Positions 23,383-34,171 of a DNA stretch of 64,000 bases are shown one piece after another. A program made the translations under genes and the position numbers. The number at the start of each line of letters is the position of its first letter. Position 1 is the first letter of the stretch. Under the pieces are notes generated by a model. The model saw nothing but the letters and a program-made list of their open reading frames with translations. It ran no database searches and was not told where the DNA came from. Source of the stretch: Dendrolimus kikuchii (taxonomy: Eukaryota; Arthropoda; Insecta; Lepidoptera; Lasiocampidae); NCBI GenBank assembly GCA_019925095.2, contig CM034389.1:19579435-19643434 (forward strand), read 5' to 3'.

Positions 23383-23600
23383 CGAACCTGGCAAACAGGC
23401 AGATGGCCCGTGCAGTGGAAAGTAGTTACCATCTTCTATAAACATTTGCAACATCGGAAGCATTGTCTTGCCAATGTGTGGGATAGAGCAGATAGGATAT
23501 GAGTTATGGGATTGAGGTGATAGGGTAGGTGAAATGAAAACTGGCGTTCCGAGCATTTGCTTCGAAATTTGGGTTCCGCCGATGACTTCAGCCACCTATG
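23383..23600 (-). repeat. SINE-like family A variant
   Basis: The 3' head matches family A (caaacaggcagatggcccgt, tagttaccatc, aacatttgcaac). The rest, up to 'cttcagccaccta', diverges from the standard body. It is either a subfamily or a composite of two repeats. Confidence 0.55.
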
Positions 23601-24420
23601 AATAACTCCAAAATCAATTTATTGTCAAAAACGTTATACAAAAATAATGCTTACATAGCTTCCGCACTAGGACTAGCATATATAGCGAGACACCAAGTAC
23701 GCGTGCAACTGACTTAACAATTTTTATCCCTAAATTTTAATTATCTTTAAAAATAGATGTTAATAGATTTGTGAGTGTGTGTGTGTGTATACACATGACG
23801 GATAACAATATTCTGATATATATAATAAGGTTGATATATATGATAATTTTTCAGATGATGCAGTAACTTTAAGAAAAAGCAGGAAATTAGTCGCTGTGTC
23901 CTTGTTTTGATATCAACTATAGGCTATATGGACACTTAATCTTAGAGTACACTTAGCTTACATTAAACATTATAGAGCTACATTTATTCAAAGAAAAATT
24001 ATATGGTCTCAAATGGAATTCGAGCCTTAAATACTCTTTCCAAATCTTAAAACAAATAATAATATAAATCCTGTTTTAAATTAAAGCAATACAGAACAAT
24101 AAAAAACAGAAACAACAAGATTATTTGTTATCGTGAACAATATTGACCGTAACCGTTATCCGTTACTATTCATAGAGGTCTCTGACCGAAAAAATCGCCT
24201 TAAACTAGTTCTGATACTAATTAAATTAACATTAAACACTCTAATTAGTTGTTACGCATAATGATAGCCTTAAAGTGGCAGAATTACAGAATGTGTAGAA
24301 AATTATATATTGTGATAGTGATTACGACTGAGAAATGATTATTATGATACTCGCCGATTGTATGATGCAAATATTGAAATGAGAACTCTGTCAGTATGAT
24401 TTATAGCTGGTATACAGCAT
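23601..24420. other. AT-rich DNA, no gene recognised
   Basis: A short TG run lies at about 23772-23790. Nothing else was recognised. Confidence 0.6.
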
Positions 24421-24760
24421 ATAGGTTAACGGCCTGATGGAAAGCAGTAACCATCGCCTATGGACATTTGTGACACTAGAGATATCACAAACGAACTGCC
24501 GGCCTCGAAGAAATGTTATGACTTTTTGAAAAACTCCATATAATAGCGCAGTGAGAAAACCTCAGACGGGAGCTCATTCCAATTCGCCATGGTATGTATA
24601 TGAACGAAGCGGCTCATGGAAGTGAGGATGAACGCTCAGCCGGGGGCGAGCGATGCGGCGGCAGAACGAGGCCGAAGGCACCACTGAACAGTTCATCGCA
24701 ACACTCCCCGGTATACAGTCGGTAGAATACGCAAAGAGAGATGCGACATTGATCTCATTG
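24421..24760 (-). repeat. Composite repeat with a family A head
   Basis: It starts with 'cctgatggaaagcagtaaccatcgcctatggacat', as in family A. It then continues into a GC-richer segment (aacgctcagccgggggcgag, cagttcatcgcaacactccc) that is not in the other copies here. The overlapping frames at 24574-24801 and 24653-24889 lie in this repeat and are not supported as genes. Confidence 0.5.
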
Positions 24761-25373
24761 TCACAATTTCTTGGTTTGTTGTTGTTGATGTATATACACA
24801 TACAAACAGATAGATACAGTAATACACCTACAGTTAAATCAGCTTCAAGACGCTTTTCGAATTCCGAATTTCGAAATCGAATTAATTAGAATATTAATAT
24901 TAAACATAATTTTTAATACTCAATTAGTTCAACTCCACACATTTCCTAATCATCCTCATCCTCACTTTCATCCGATGAATCATTTGTGTTTGTTCTAATT
25001 CGTTCTGAAATTATATCTAAAGCCTCATCTCTGCCCTGAGATTTCTTTTCCTCTTGTATTGATTTTTTGTCTACATGCTATTTTTTTTTCGCAAAACTTT
25101 CTGAGTGCCCTACGTATGACCTTCAAAAATGTTCTCTAGTGGAACTTATTTTGAATAAAAACTTTTGAATTTGTATTCTGTTATAATAACCAAGTACCGA
25201 CAGTGAGAATGAAACATCGTGATGAAACTTGCACAACGAGATGGCATATGTATCAAACCCGCCGTGTGGTATTGACAGGCATAGTGAAAATACTGTTCTG
25301 AAACTTGAGAGGCTCGAATCCAACAGTGAAACGTTATGGGTTGTTATTTTTATGTTTACACAAAAAAGACATC
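24761..25373. other. AT-rich DNA, no gene recognised
   Basis: Nothing specific was seen. Short frames here lack motifs. Confidence 0.55.
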
Positions 25374-25740
25374 CCTATTAATATTATAAATGCGAAAGTA
25401 ACTCTGTATGTCTGTCTGTCTGTCTGTTTGTCTGTTTGTCTGTCTGTCTGTTCTGTTTTCATGGAAAAACTACTGGACCGATTTGGCTGAAACTCAGTAT
25501 ATATGTTTTCGATGCCGAGGATGAACATAGGATACTTTTTATCCCGAAAAATGGGATAGTTTCCGGGATAAAAATATATTTGTCTGTTTGTTTGTTATGC
25601 TTTTACGGAAAAACTACTGGACCGATTTGGCTGAAAATCGGTATATATGTAATTTTCATAACGAGGGTGGACAAGGGATATTTTTCATCCCGGATAATGG
25701 GATAGATTTTGGGATAGATTTATGTAAAGGTTATCCCAAA
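25374..25740 (+). mobile_element. Helitron-type element with tandem 130-bp blocks
   Basis: The 5' motif CTATTAATATTATAAATGCG is followed by a TCTG/TTTG microsatellite (about 25409-25452). Two diverged copies of one block follow, at about 25455-25577 and 25590-25715. Each contains 'ggaaaaactactggaccgat' and 'ggtatatatgt' or its variant, then 'gggatagt/gggatag'. No CTAG end is evident. Frames across it are not genes. Confidence 0.6.
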
Positions 25741-25826
25741 AGTGGGACAGGTTTTGGTTGGTTTTGCCATTTGCCATTTTCATCATTTTGGTTATTTTGC
25801 TCTTTCTGTCCGTTTTGCTCTTTCTG

Positions 25827-25945
25827 TCCTATTTGCTCTTTTGCTCTTTTGCTCTTTTGCTCTTTTGCTCTTTTGCTCTTTTGCTCTTTTGCTCTTTTGC
25901 TCTTTTGCTCTTTTGCTCTTCTGCTCTTTTGCTCTTTTGTCAATT
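25827..25945. repeat. Octamer satellite (TTTTGCTC)n
   Basis: About a dozen near-perfect copies of an 8-bp unit are flanked by looser TTTTGTCC-type variants from about 25795 to 26015. Because 8 is not divisible by 3, each frame repeats every 24 bp. This explains the long LLLFCSFA- and KRAKEQKS-like open frames on both strands. Confidence 0.95.
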
Positions 25946-26337
25946 TTGACAATTTCGCTCTTTTTGCTCTTTTTGTCCTTTTTGCTGTTTTTGTCCTTTT
26001 TGTCATTTTTGTAGTTTTCATTGATGGGGATAGATAAATAAAACTAGGACTGTTTGTAATAGAGGATGAAATTTTGGATGAGACCAATCATTTCTCAAGT
26101 TCATAGATATAAAAATTCATCGTCTATAAAAATACGATAGTAACTCGATGTGTTTTGCTGTTAAGCTTTCGGAAAACACTGGGAATTGTTTTTATTGTAA
26201 TTTTGTTTAAATGTAGTTTTAATGACGAAAATGGACATATATACTCATGCCAGGAGATCCGATAGTTTGCAATATAAAATTAAGTGTAATTTTCTGTTGT
26301 TCTGAAATTTTCGTGAGCTCTTTAAACAAGAAGCAGG

Positions 26338-26382
26338 AATTAGAGGTTAACCCGCGGCGAGGCCGCGGGGTAAACTCTAATT
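26338..26382. repeat. GC-rich hairpin, 21-bp arms
   Basis: The arm at 26338-26358 and the arm at 26362-26382 are complementary at 19 of 21 positions around a 3-base loop. The core CCCGCGGC/GCCGCGGG is strongly GC-rich in an AT-rich setting. It could be the 3' hairpin of a Helitron-type element, but no CTRR end follows. Confidence 0.75.
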
Positions 26383-29378
26383 GTTTATAAGTAACAAAGT
26401 GTCATTTATCTGAAAGCGGACAGCATTATATAATACAACAATATATTTCTTTTAAAGCATGCAATATAAATTTATATAGGTAATATTTAATTGAGATTCA
26501 CATGAAAACATATCGTTCTACATTATATTTAGCATATATTATTTATTGTTATGAAATCGATATGTAAATCAGTCTGTAGACATGCTAATGCGTTTTATAT
26601 AGTTAATATACATATATTTAAGTTTTATTTGTATAAGTAGATAATATCAATATATTTTTGTAAGCGGGATTGTCCATTTACCTGAGTTGATGACGTAATT
26701 CAAAGTCAAAACGTTTATAAAATTAAATTAATAAATAACTTTAGATTGAAATATGAATTCAAATCAAAATTTAAAAGAAAGAAGATCTGTTTTTGTGATT
26801 TTTAATCCTCACCTAATGAAAATGTTTTGTCAAGGTATATTGTTCTATTGATTAGTTATTTTATTTATAATTTTATATTTTCTGTTATTTCTTTATTTAT
26901 TTATACATTCTTTTAAGATATACAGTATACACACATCTACTTGATTACGTATCTATTATTTTATATTTTTGTAACTCTGCAAATCGCAAAATAATGACAT
27001 CCATGATGGTGTATCCTAGTATGGAAGTCATTGATGCTAATAATCTAAACATTAATTGCTCATTACCAATTACCAAGTCTATTAAAGAGGGCAAAATACG
27101 AAATTGTAAACTTTCTGATTAATATTACTTATTAAAACACTATTCTTCCTATTTATTAAAGAATCATAAAATAGGCATAAAACAAAAATGTTGTCTACTC
27201 CTGTTCAATTATAAAGTTTATTCACACATCACAATTTACTATGATACTTGGATGATACATACTTAGGACTGGAATTTGCAGTACTTTTATTTAGTTGAAT
27301 TTTTGGTAGGTTAATGTTTTTTTAAATTGAAGTCAAAAATACAATTATCTTAATTCTACTACATAATAGAGGACCAAAACAGTGTTAGTCATCAAATACT
27401 AACGTAGATACAATGAAAATATAATAATATTATTGTGTGTTTATCTGTGTGTGCATTGGACTGTGTTGTATTTCAATAAATACATTATGATGATATTATT
27501 ATAATGCCAGTTACCCAGATGAAGGTCGCGAGAGTTTAGCTTAGCCTACACCTGGCAGGTGCAGACCCGCCCGCATCAGTTTACAGAGGGCAGGTCTCTT
27601 CTTTTAATACAGGGTCAGCGCTCCCGACGTGTGCTCCCTTCTAAGTAAGTATGGAGCGCGCCGTACACCTGCTCTGATGCGGATGACGACCAATTATGCC
27701 TGAAGGACAACTTGATACTAGAGTATGATCGATGAGTATCGCGATGTTTTTTTTTCAGTTATCGAGATAAAACTATGCGGATAGTTGTAGGTATTCTACA
27801 CGCGTCATGTGGAATACATCTTTCAGCAAATCCTTTTACAATGGTGTAATGATTTTTTCTTAATTCTTCCTAAGGGCTTAGCCACAACTTGGCTATGTGG
27901 CCTTAATAATTAACAATAAAGATATATTTAAATTAAGTGGCGTTTGCAAGATATTTATAACTTTTTTGGCAGTCTGATAAGGGCTCTGCCAAAATGCTGT
28001 TGCACCAACCTATATTAAATGAATTTATACCACTTCTAAGGGTTTTAGGGTTTAATGAAAAAAAAGAAGATATTAGGCGTGACTATACATCCAACTAAGT
28101 ACTATACGTGTAATTAAGGGATGAGGTACATAGTCGTCCCCATTGCAGATTTATGCGGGCACCCAATCATATCTAACAGGGTTGGTCTTCAAGTCAGCTA
28201 CTGTCTGCGACTCTAACACGGCTGACTAGAAGAACACTGTTGGCTTCTAAAAGAATAGGGGACTGTAAGGTATCCTCAAGGCTGGTTTATGCGTAAGAAA
28301 TATATATTAATTGTATCTAAATTTTAAAATAATAGGACTAACGCGCACTGCGATTTTTGTTCTTGCGAGACAGTTTTAAAATCACGCTGTAAAAATCGCA
28401 GAAAATTAACTGCGCACACTACGACTAGAACATCGTATGAATTGTTTATTTTAAAGATATGTCAAAAATTCTTTTATTTGAAACACAATGATCTTCAACT
28501 ATATCCCAAAAACATTATTAGCTATTATAAAATGAAGATTCAAACATGTGACAATTACCCAGAATTGTCGGACCTCTGATTAGAAGTTCGACAATTCTAG
28601 CATTACGAGTATTATGCATGTAGCAGGATGCAATCCTAACTAAACGTAGTTTTATTATAAACGAAGGTTATCAGTAACCTATAACTGTAAGTACAACTTA
28701 TTGTTGTGGTGCGTTATTTTTACGATAATCGAGTGTGCTTATACGGGAAAACTGATTTAACCCATTCGTTACATTTCTGCAACAATGAAATCGCGGTGTG
28801 CGCTAGGCCTTATACATGTGAACGACGATTTTACTAAGAAGAAGTTGTACTTAAAATTTTCGTATGTACTTAATATGTGCAAACTAGCCTTACGAAAGGT
28901 ACGAAATATTCGAGTCCGTAGGTTCTTGTTTATAAAAAAGCCAGTCTTACTTACTACTGTGTACATAATAAAATATGCGCCAAATTAAGGAAGTTGCGTG
29001 CATGAAATTTTTCTGCTCTCTTTTGAATTGTGCCGTATAGTTTGAATTTGCCTCTTGCTTCGATGTGAGAATTTCGTTGTAAATTAGTACTGCAATATCC
29101 TTGGTTAAGCAATTTTGCAATCCACAAGTAGCCACTGCGGCTGAAGTCGGTTGCGGTTTTGATCTGATTAGCCTATCTAAATTGACCTCATATCAATTGA
29201 GGTGTGCGCTAGTTTGTGGCCAGTTTTTGCTAAATAACTTCACGTCTGTGTACAGTTGTAATAGTTTATTTCCTGATGTAATATAATAGCGGTCATTTAG
29301 TAAATATAAATATTTCCTAATTAATTTAATTCATACGAGAACGATAATTTACTGTTCACTGAACTAAACAAACAGACG
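26383..29378. other. Mostly AT-rich DNA, no gene recognised
   Basis: A GC-richer block at about 27515-27720 contains CACCTGGCAGGTG and two runs of Lepidoptera-repeat appearance. A further block is at about 28130-28270. A 10-bp perfect hairpin (AGAATTGTCG/CGACAATTCT; arms 28561-28570 and 28589-28598) is present. Frames at 28769-28988 and 28947-29286 overlap on both strands and show no motif. Confidence 0.5.
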
Positions 29379-29604
29379 GCCTCTATAGTTGAGCGGGCTA
29401 AGTTTTTGTCGGCCGAGCTCACTGGAACGCAGAGGCTCCGGGATTTTTGGCGTGGTAAATTTTGTAAATGAACTTTCCGTTATTTACTGTGGTCTGGGTG
29501 TCTGGAATCGGTCTCAGTGTGTTCTGTTGTGTTTATTTACCCATAATACAAGCGCAACTTGCTTAGCTTATGGATATACAATGTGTGTGCTTCTCTGCCG
29601 TTTA
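29379..29604 (+). repeat. tRNA-derived SINE-like element
   Basis: The head GGCCTCTATAGTTGAGCGGG-CTAAG matches the copy at 22734. The body (gaactttccgttatttact, ggatatacaatgtgtgtg) matches the copy at 53317. It ends exactly where a Helitron-like element begins. The frame at 29389-29616 is derived from the SINE. Confidence 0.65.
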
Positions 29605-30144
29605 TCTATATATTAATACGCGAGGTAAAAACTTTGTACCCCTTTTTACGAAACTTCCGCGGACGATGGAGTATGAAATTTCACACACTTATAGTTTATA
29701 CAGAAAAGAAGCGACAAATGCTAATATTTTTTAAAAATAATGCATAAAAAACACATTAAGGGCCGCTTGCATAAAGTTGCTTAAATTTATTTAAGAAACA
29801 CAAAACGTATTTAACACCCTTAAATACAATTAGCGTCTTGCACAACCCAAAATATGTCGCTAAATACGTTTAAAGAACTGCCAATACGTTTTGTGTAAAA
29901 CGCATTTAGGCAGTTTAATATGATTAACTAATTTTATTTAAAGGCGATCGTTATGCAAGCGGCCCTAAATCAATAAAAAAAACATTACACACACTACCAT
30001 GTTTTTGACACACACACGCATATACTCATTTGTTTATTGTTCAAGTCAAATTAATAGTGTAGCCTTGGCAAAATCTGTGATTATTGAAGTATAGTCTTTG
30101 ACATTAATTATTATGATCGAATTTCGACCACCGGCGACCACTAG
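29605..30144 (+). mobile_element. Non-autonomous Helitron-like element B with a MITE inside
   Basis: It starts TCTATATATTAATACGCG and ends CGGCGACCACTAG followed by T. It matches 1576-1929 on both sides of a 206-bp MITE. Without the MITE the length is close to that of the other copy, which shows that the MITE inserted later. Confidence 0.75.
29760..29965. mobile_element. PIF/Harbinger-type MITE
   Basis: Perfect 15-bp terminal inverted repeats (GGGCCGCTTGCATAA) at 29760-29774 and 29951-29965 are flanked by TAA on both sides (29757-29759 and 29966-29968). A 3-bp TWA duplication and a GGGCC-type end are the marks of the PIF/Harbinger superfamily. An inner 14-bp inverted pair (ACACAAAACGTATT) adds further foldback. 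There is no coding capacity, so it would have moved in trans. Confidence 0.88.
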
Positions 30145-30479
30145 TTATTATTATTAATTACAAAATACCGTGGGGTCCTGAAGCCATGAGCCACTTCCAA
30201 AACATATCGAAACTACTCATTGACTCTTCAGGTGATCAGAGGGCTTGTGCTTACCTTGGCCAACGGATCAGTATGGCGATCCAGCGAGGAAACGTAGCCA
30301 GCCTTCTGGGCACCTTACCTATAGAAGACGGTGATCTAGGCTCAATATTCTACTTATAGTCTTGAGGGACTACGAGTAGAATACATTACAAATAAGTTAA
30401 GTTTTCTTACATTATATTCGATTATATGAAAGTTAATTAATTTAAATTATTAAAAAAATTACAAAATTAAAATGAATAT

Positions 30480-31006
30480 CCATACATACATAACTTCACG
30501 CCAGTTCCCTTGCGGTGTAGGCACGAACAACAGAGCGCCATTCAGGCTTATTCTTACACACCTCAATTGCTTCTTTGACATTCATAACTCTTGTCATGCA
30601 CGCTCGTCTGTTCTTAAGGCTCCTGACATCACCTTCTGCTAGTACACGATCAATTTGATCATGGAAGGTGTGTCGTGGCCTTCCACGACTTCTGCATCCA
30701 TCCAGTTTTGTATTGTATATCTGTTTAGTCATTCTTTCATCATGCATTCTTTCCACATGCCCGAACCATTGGAGCATTCCTTTCCTTGCCTTCACCCCGA
30801 CACTCTCTTTCAGATCAACTCTCTTTCTTACTTCGGTATTACGAACGCGGTCCGCGAGCGTCACTCCGCAGATTTTGCGTAGTGCTCGCATCTCTACCGC
30901 GTTTACTCTACTTTCATGCTCTCTCTTCCATACCCAACTCTCGCTTCCATACGTGAGCGTAGGTACCAGCACCGTGTTGTGTATGGAAAGCTGGGCCTTC
31001 TGGCTG
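30480..31006 (-). mobile_element. 5'-truncated LINE copy with 11-bp target-site duplication
   Basis: AAAATGAATAT flanks it at 30469-30479 and 31007-31017. It shares its 3' end and ATGT-type tail with the LINE at 16289-17619 and is read in the opposite direction. The break point lies at the sequence coding for the QKAQL stretch. Confidence 0.9.
30496..30999 (-). pseudogene. LINE ORF2 C-terminal fragment, uninterrupted
   Basis: The frame reads VLVPTLTYGSESWVWKREHE, then ESRVNAVEMRALRKICGVT, then WFGHVERM, RSRGRPRHTF and a terminal ARELA. It is the region downstream of the reverse transcriptase catalytic core, so no enzyme activity is possible. Its continuity across ESRVNAVEMR shows that the sister copy at 17.2 kb has lost 4 bp. 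Frames on the opposite strand (30655-31030) are shadows. Confidence 0.85.
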
Positions 31007-31017
31007 AAAATGAATAT

Positions 31018-32435
31018 AATTTTATTTTAAGCAAAACTTTAGGTCTTTTCTTCAACTAAGTATGTTTGCTATGTTAACTGAACTAGGATATAACTATGTT
31101 AATAATAAATAAGACTGAAGAGTGTATCTGTAATTATAGTTAAATGCTAAATAAATGTCAAAAAGAAATTACGTACTTTATGTATTTTATTTTAACATTT
31201 TTTATTATATTCTATAAATGTGTTTATTTTTAGTGACCATAATAATAGAATTTCATAAAACGTTCTAACTTTATGGATTGAAATTTCTGTAAAGTAGGTG
31301 CAGTAAATATTTACGACCTCTTCAAACCACAACGTAAGGAACTTTCTAAGCATAATCTAAATTATACTCAATAATCTACTAAACTAATATTTCTTTAAAA
31401 CTATAAATCTAAGGATTAAAATATCGGAGGCCGTTTTAAACAGATAGATGGACTGTAAAGATAAATATAGTTATAAATAATGTGAACAATAAGAAGGGAC
31501 CGACAAGTTTTATTGGAGAAATCTCCAAAGTATACTACAATTCAGTCACATAATAAATAAATACGTAACATATACATATGTTTCTTATAATATCAGTGAT
31601 TTTTGCAATCAATGAAACTATTTATTTATGTCTAGCTGCTGGAATTTCGGACTTTTTTTCTTAATATGAGGTAAGCAAAAAATATTTTTAAAAAAATAAT
31701 TCTATTCTATTTCTCACGAAACGTAACCCTTGGCAATATTTGGGATTTTACCTTTGCCCAAAAGTTGGCACGTAATATGACCGTATCTAAAAAAATCAGG
31801 ACACGGACGGTTGTGTCGCCGACATTCCAGGTTTTAAATAAGAGTCAACCTAGTCAAAATCTAAAATTAGATATTAAAATAAAAATGTTTTAAACGAACC
31901 ATCTAAACATATTATTTAACTAAAATTTAAAAAAGAAAACTTTGCTACCTCAAACGCTACAGACATTTACTTTCTCATTTGTGTTATATCAAACAACTCT
32001 GTCTTCAAAGTCCTTGACTTTGAGTTTGTTTATGTCATATGTAAAATATTTCTGGTTTTTCAAGTTAATTATCTGCTTAATAGCATGGCCATTTATTACT
32101 TTGAGCTACTAGCGAGTCCTTTTCTTTATAACGGTCCAATCTCTACTTAAATTAGTTATAGGGTAATTAAAGTGTTTTCTATACATGTTTACTTTTTTGA
32201 TACTAATGTTTTATGTGTACATTTATTACCACCATTTGAGGTTTTTATTTATTATACCCCAACTTATTGTTTGGTTTTTGGAGACTAGAGTAATTTACGT
32301 GATTTAAACGCTTCTTCTACTTCTGATCAAGTTATAATATGATATGTAATTTTAGAATTTTATTAATGGAATCTAGACGAAAAATTATAATGCTAAGAAT
32401 TTATATTAATGTGTGAAGTTAAGAAGCTTTTTTAT
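31018..32435. other. AT-rich DNA, no gene recognised
   Basis: Nothing specific was seen. Confidence 0.6.
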
Positions 32436-32828
32436 TTTTTTTTATTGCATAAGTTCATGAGACAGGCAGACGGCTTACCTTTTTTTTTAGTAAATAGGTT
32501 TACGATTGACCACGATCACGTCCAGTGCCGGACGATGATGCGGTCGAAGATGGAGCAAGCTTACCTAGATAGTACCTATTCACCTGATGGAAAGCGGTTA
32601 CTTTCGCCTATGGACATTTGTAACACCAAAGGTGCTACACATGCGCTGCTGCTCTATAAAGAGTGACTGGAACCTGGCCACTAATGCTGGAACACAACTA
32701 AAGGTTCTTATGACGGCTTACTCTAGAACAGGGGTAGTAGCCATCCAGACGGATAAATACCACTTGGCTGTGAGTTGTTTTGTCACCTTTTATGAATTGT
32801 ATACTTTCTCCGTTCCTGCACGGATAAA
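32436..32828 (-). repeat. SINE-like family A copy interrupted by another insert
   Basis: The 3' head (tttattgcataagttcatga, gacaggcagacggc) is separated from 'cacctgatggaaagcggtta' by about 100 bp, roughly 32479-32577. That insert starts with a T run and contains a GC-richer 'gtgccggacgatgatgcggt' segment. The element body then continues to the 5' end 'ctccgttcctgcacggataa'. The insert looks like a second retroposed fragment with its A tail on the minus strand. Confidence 0.7.
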
Positions 32829-32868
32829 TGTAAACGATAGTGGCGGGAGAATGTCATCGTATGTCGTA

Positions 32869-34161
32869 CGAGGGCGACACTGATAGTTTTTAGAACGGGC
32901 CACTTTTAAAGAATATAATAAAAAAATAAGTTTATATTTTGAAACTAGAAATCTTTGCTAATATTATTGAGTACTAATTTCATTAATTTGTCATTTGTTT
33001 TACGAATTGGCGGCAAATTGAAATTTGTCTTTGTCACGCCAGTATGAATTTAACGCGAGAAAATTTTCGTACTATGATCTTTTATAACTTTCGATGTCAT
33101 TTAAGTCAAAAAGAATATTATGACATACTTCGATTGGCCTTTCACGGTGAAGCCCCTTCTCGGGCCATTGTTTATAACTGGTTTAATGAGTTTAAACGTG
33201 GTCGCACCAATCTCAATGATGCTCTGCGTGAGGGACGGCCTTCTGCGGCGACGACTGAAGATAACATCAGTGTTGTGCGGTGTATGATAGAGACTGATCC
33301 AAGAGTAACCTATCAGCAGATTCGGACAAGTTTAGGCATCGGTATGACTCAAGTGCACAAAATCCTCCACAAACATTTAGCCGTTAGGAAGCTTTGTGCC
33401 CGGTGGATACCTCATTATTTGACTGAGGCCCAAAAACTCCGTCGTGTTGATTGGTGCCGTGAAATGATACAAAGATTTAACGGAGGTGACTCAAAAGCTG
33501 TGTTCGACATACTTACAGGTGACGAAAGCTGGATTTATTGCTATGATCCGGAAACCAAAAGACAATCTGTTCAGTGGGTATTTCCTTCCGAGGAGTTGCC
33601 AACTAAATTGAAGAGAGGTCGAAGTGTAGAAAAAAATATGATGGCCTCATTCTTCGGAAGGATCGGTCATTATGCGACAATTGTTTTAGAAGATCAAAAG
33701 TCAGTTACTGCAGAGTGGTACACTAACAAATGTTTGCCACTTGTCTTGGAAAAAGTTCGAGAGAAACGACCTCGCAGTAGGATCCTCTTTCACCACGACA
33801 ACGCCTCCTCGCACACCGCCGGGCGAACGATCGACTATTTGGCGTCGTCAGACGTGGAATTGCTGGGTCACCCGCCATATAGCCTCGACCTCGCACCTTG
33901 CCATTTTTATTTATTCCCGAAAATAAAAGAAAAACTTCGAGGAAAACATTTTATGGACGCCAAGGAAGCAGTGGCTGCGTTCCAGAAGGCCATCGAAGAC
34001 ACCCCTAAGGACGAGTGGGCAAAGTGCTTTTGTCGGTGGTTCTATCTAATGCAGCAATGTATTGATGTGAACGGAAACTATTTTGAAAAGATATAATAAA
34101 AATAATAACTTGCTAGTTTGCTCAGTTTTTGATTTTCTAAGAACTTTCAGTGTCACCCTCG
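32869..34161 (+). mobile_element. mariner transposon, complete
   Basis: Inverted repeats of about 26 bp start CGAGGGCGACACTGATAGTT on the left and, inverted, CGAGGGTGACACTGAAAGTT on the right. TA lies immediately outside both ends (32867-32868 and 34162-34163). The 1293-bp length is typical. The transposase frame spans most of the inside and is not interrupted. Confidence 0.93.
33044..34096 (+). CDS. mariner transposase, open frame with altered catalytic triad
   Basis: This is a DDE/D cut-and-paste transposase of 350 residues, normal for mariner, beginning with ATG. The N-terminal half holds paired helix-turn-helix regions for inverted-repeat binding, including AIVYNWFNEFKRG near residue 48 and VTYQQIRTSLGIGMTQVHKI near residue 90. 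RWIPHYLTEAQK is the linker motif (usually WVPHEL). The catalytic domain has GDESW with Asp160 and HHDNASSHTA with Asp252. The third acidic residue, expected 35 residues further on in a PCD or PSD context, is His287 (APCHFY, codon CAT at 33902-33904). The adjacent motif is YSLDLAP where YSPDLAP is usual. Family knowledge says that all three acidic residues are needed, so the protein is probably inactive although the frame is intact. It could still bind inverted repeats. Expression is unknown. Confidence 0.93.
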   Translation: MNLTRENFRTMIFYNFRCHLSQKEYYDILRLAFHGEAPSRAIVYNWFNEFKRGRTNLNDALREGRPSAATTEDNISVVRCMIETDPRVTYQQIRTSLGIGMTQVHKILHKHLAVRKLCARWIPHYLTEAQKLRRVDWCREMIQRFNGGDSKAVFDILTGDESWIYCYDPETKRQSVQWVFPSEELPTKLKRGRSVEKNMMASFFGRIGHYATIVLEDQKSVTAEWYTNKCLPLVLEKVREKRPRSRILFHHDNASSHTAGRTIDYLASSDVELLGHPPYSLDLAPCHFYLFPKIKEKLRGKHFMDAKEAVAAFQKAIEDTPKDEWAKCFCRWFYLMQQCIDVNGNYFEKI

Positions 34162-34171
34162 TATGTCTCTT

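Noticed and set aside
25409..25452. CRISPR-like array from TCTG/TTTG repeats
   Set aside because: A simple microsatellite without spacers.
25588..26087. Frames with LLLFCSFA or KRAKEQKS repeats, resembling membrane or charged-repeat proteins
   Set aside because: Both are the same (TTTTGCTC)n array read in different frames and strands.
27515..27720. GC-richer block as a coding exon
   Set aside because: No frame stays open with recognisable content and no convincing splice-site pair was found. It looks more like an old repeat.
32587..32883. 98-codon frame upstream of the mariner element
   Set aside because: It reads through the SINE-like repeat and into the mariner terminal repeat.
33741..33926. 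Second frame inside the mariner transposase
   Set aside because: Shadow frame of the transposase with no independent evidence.
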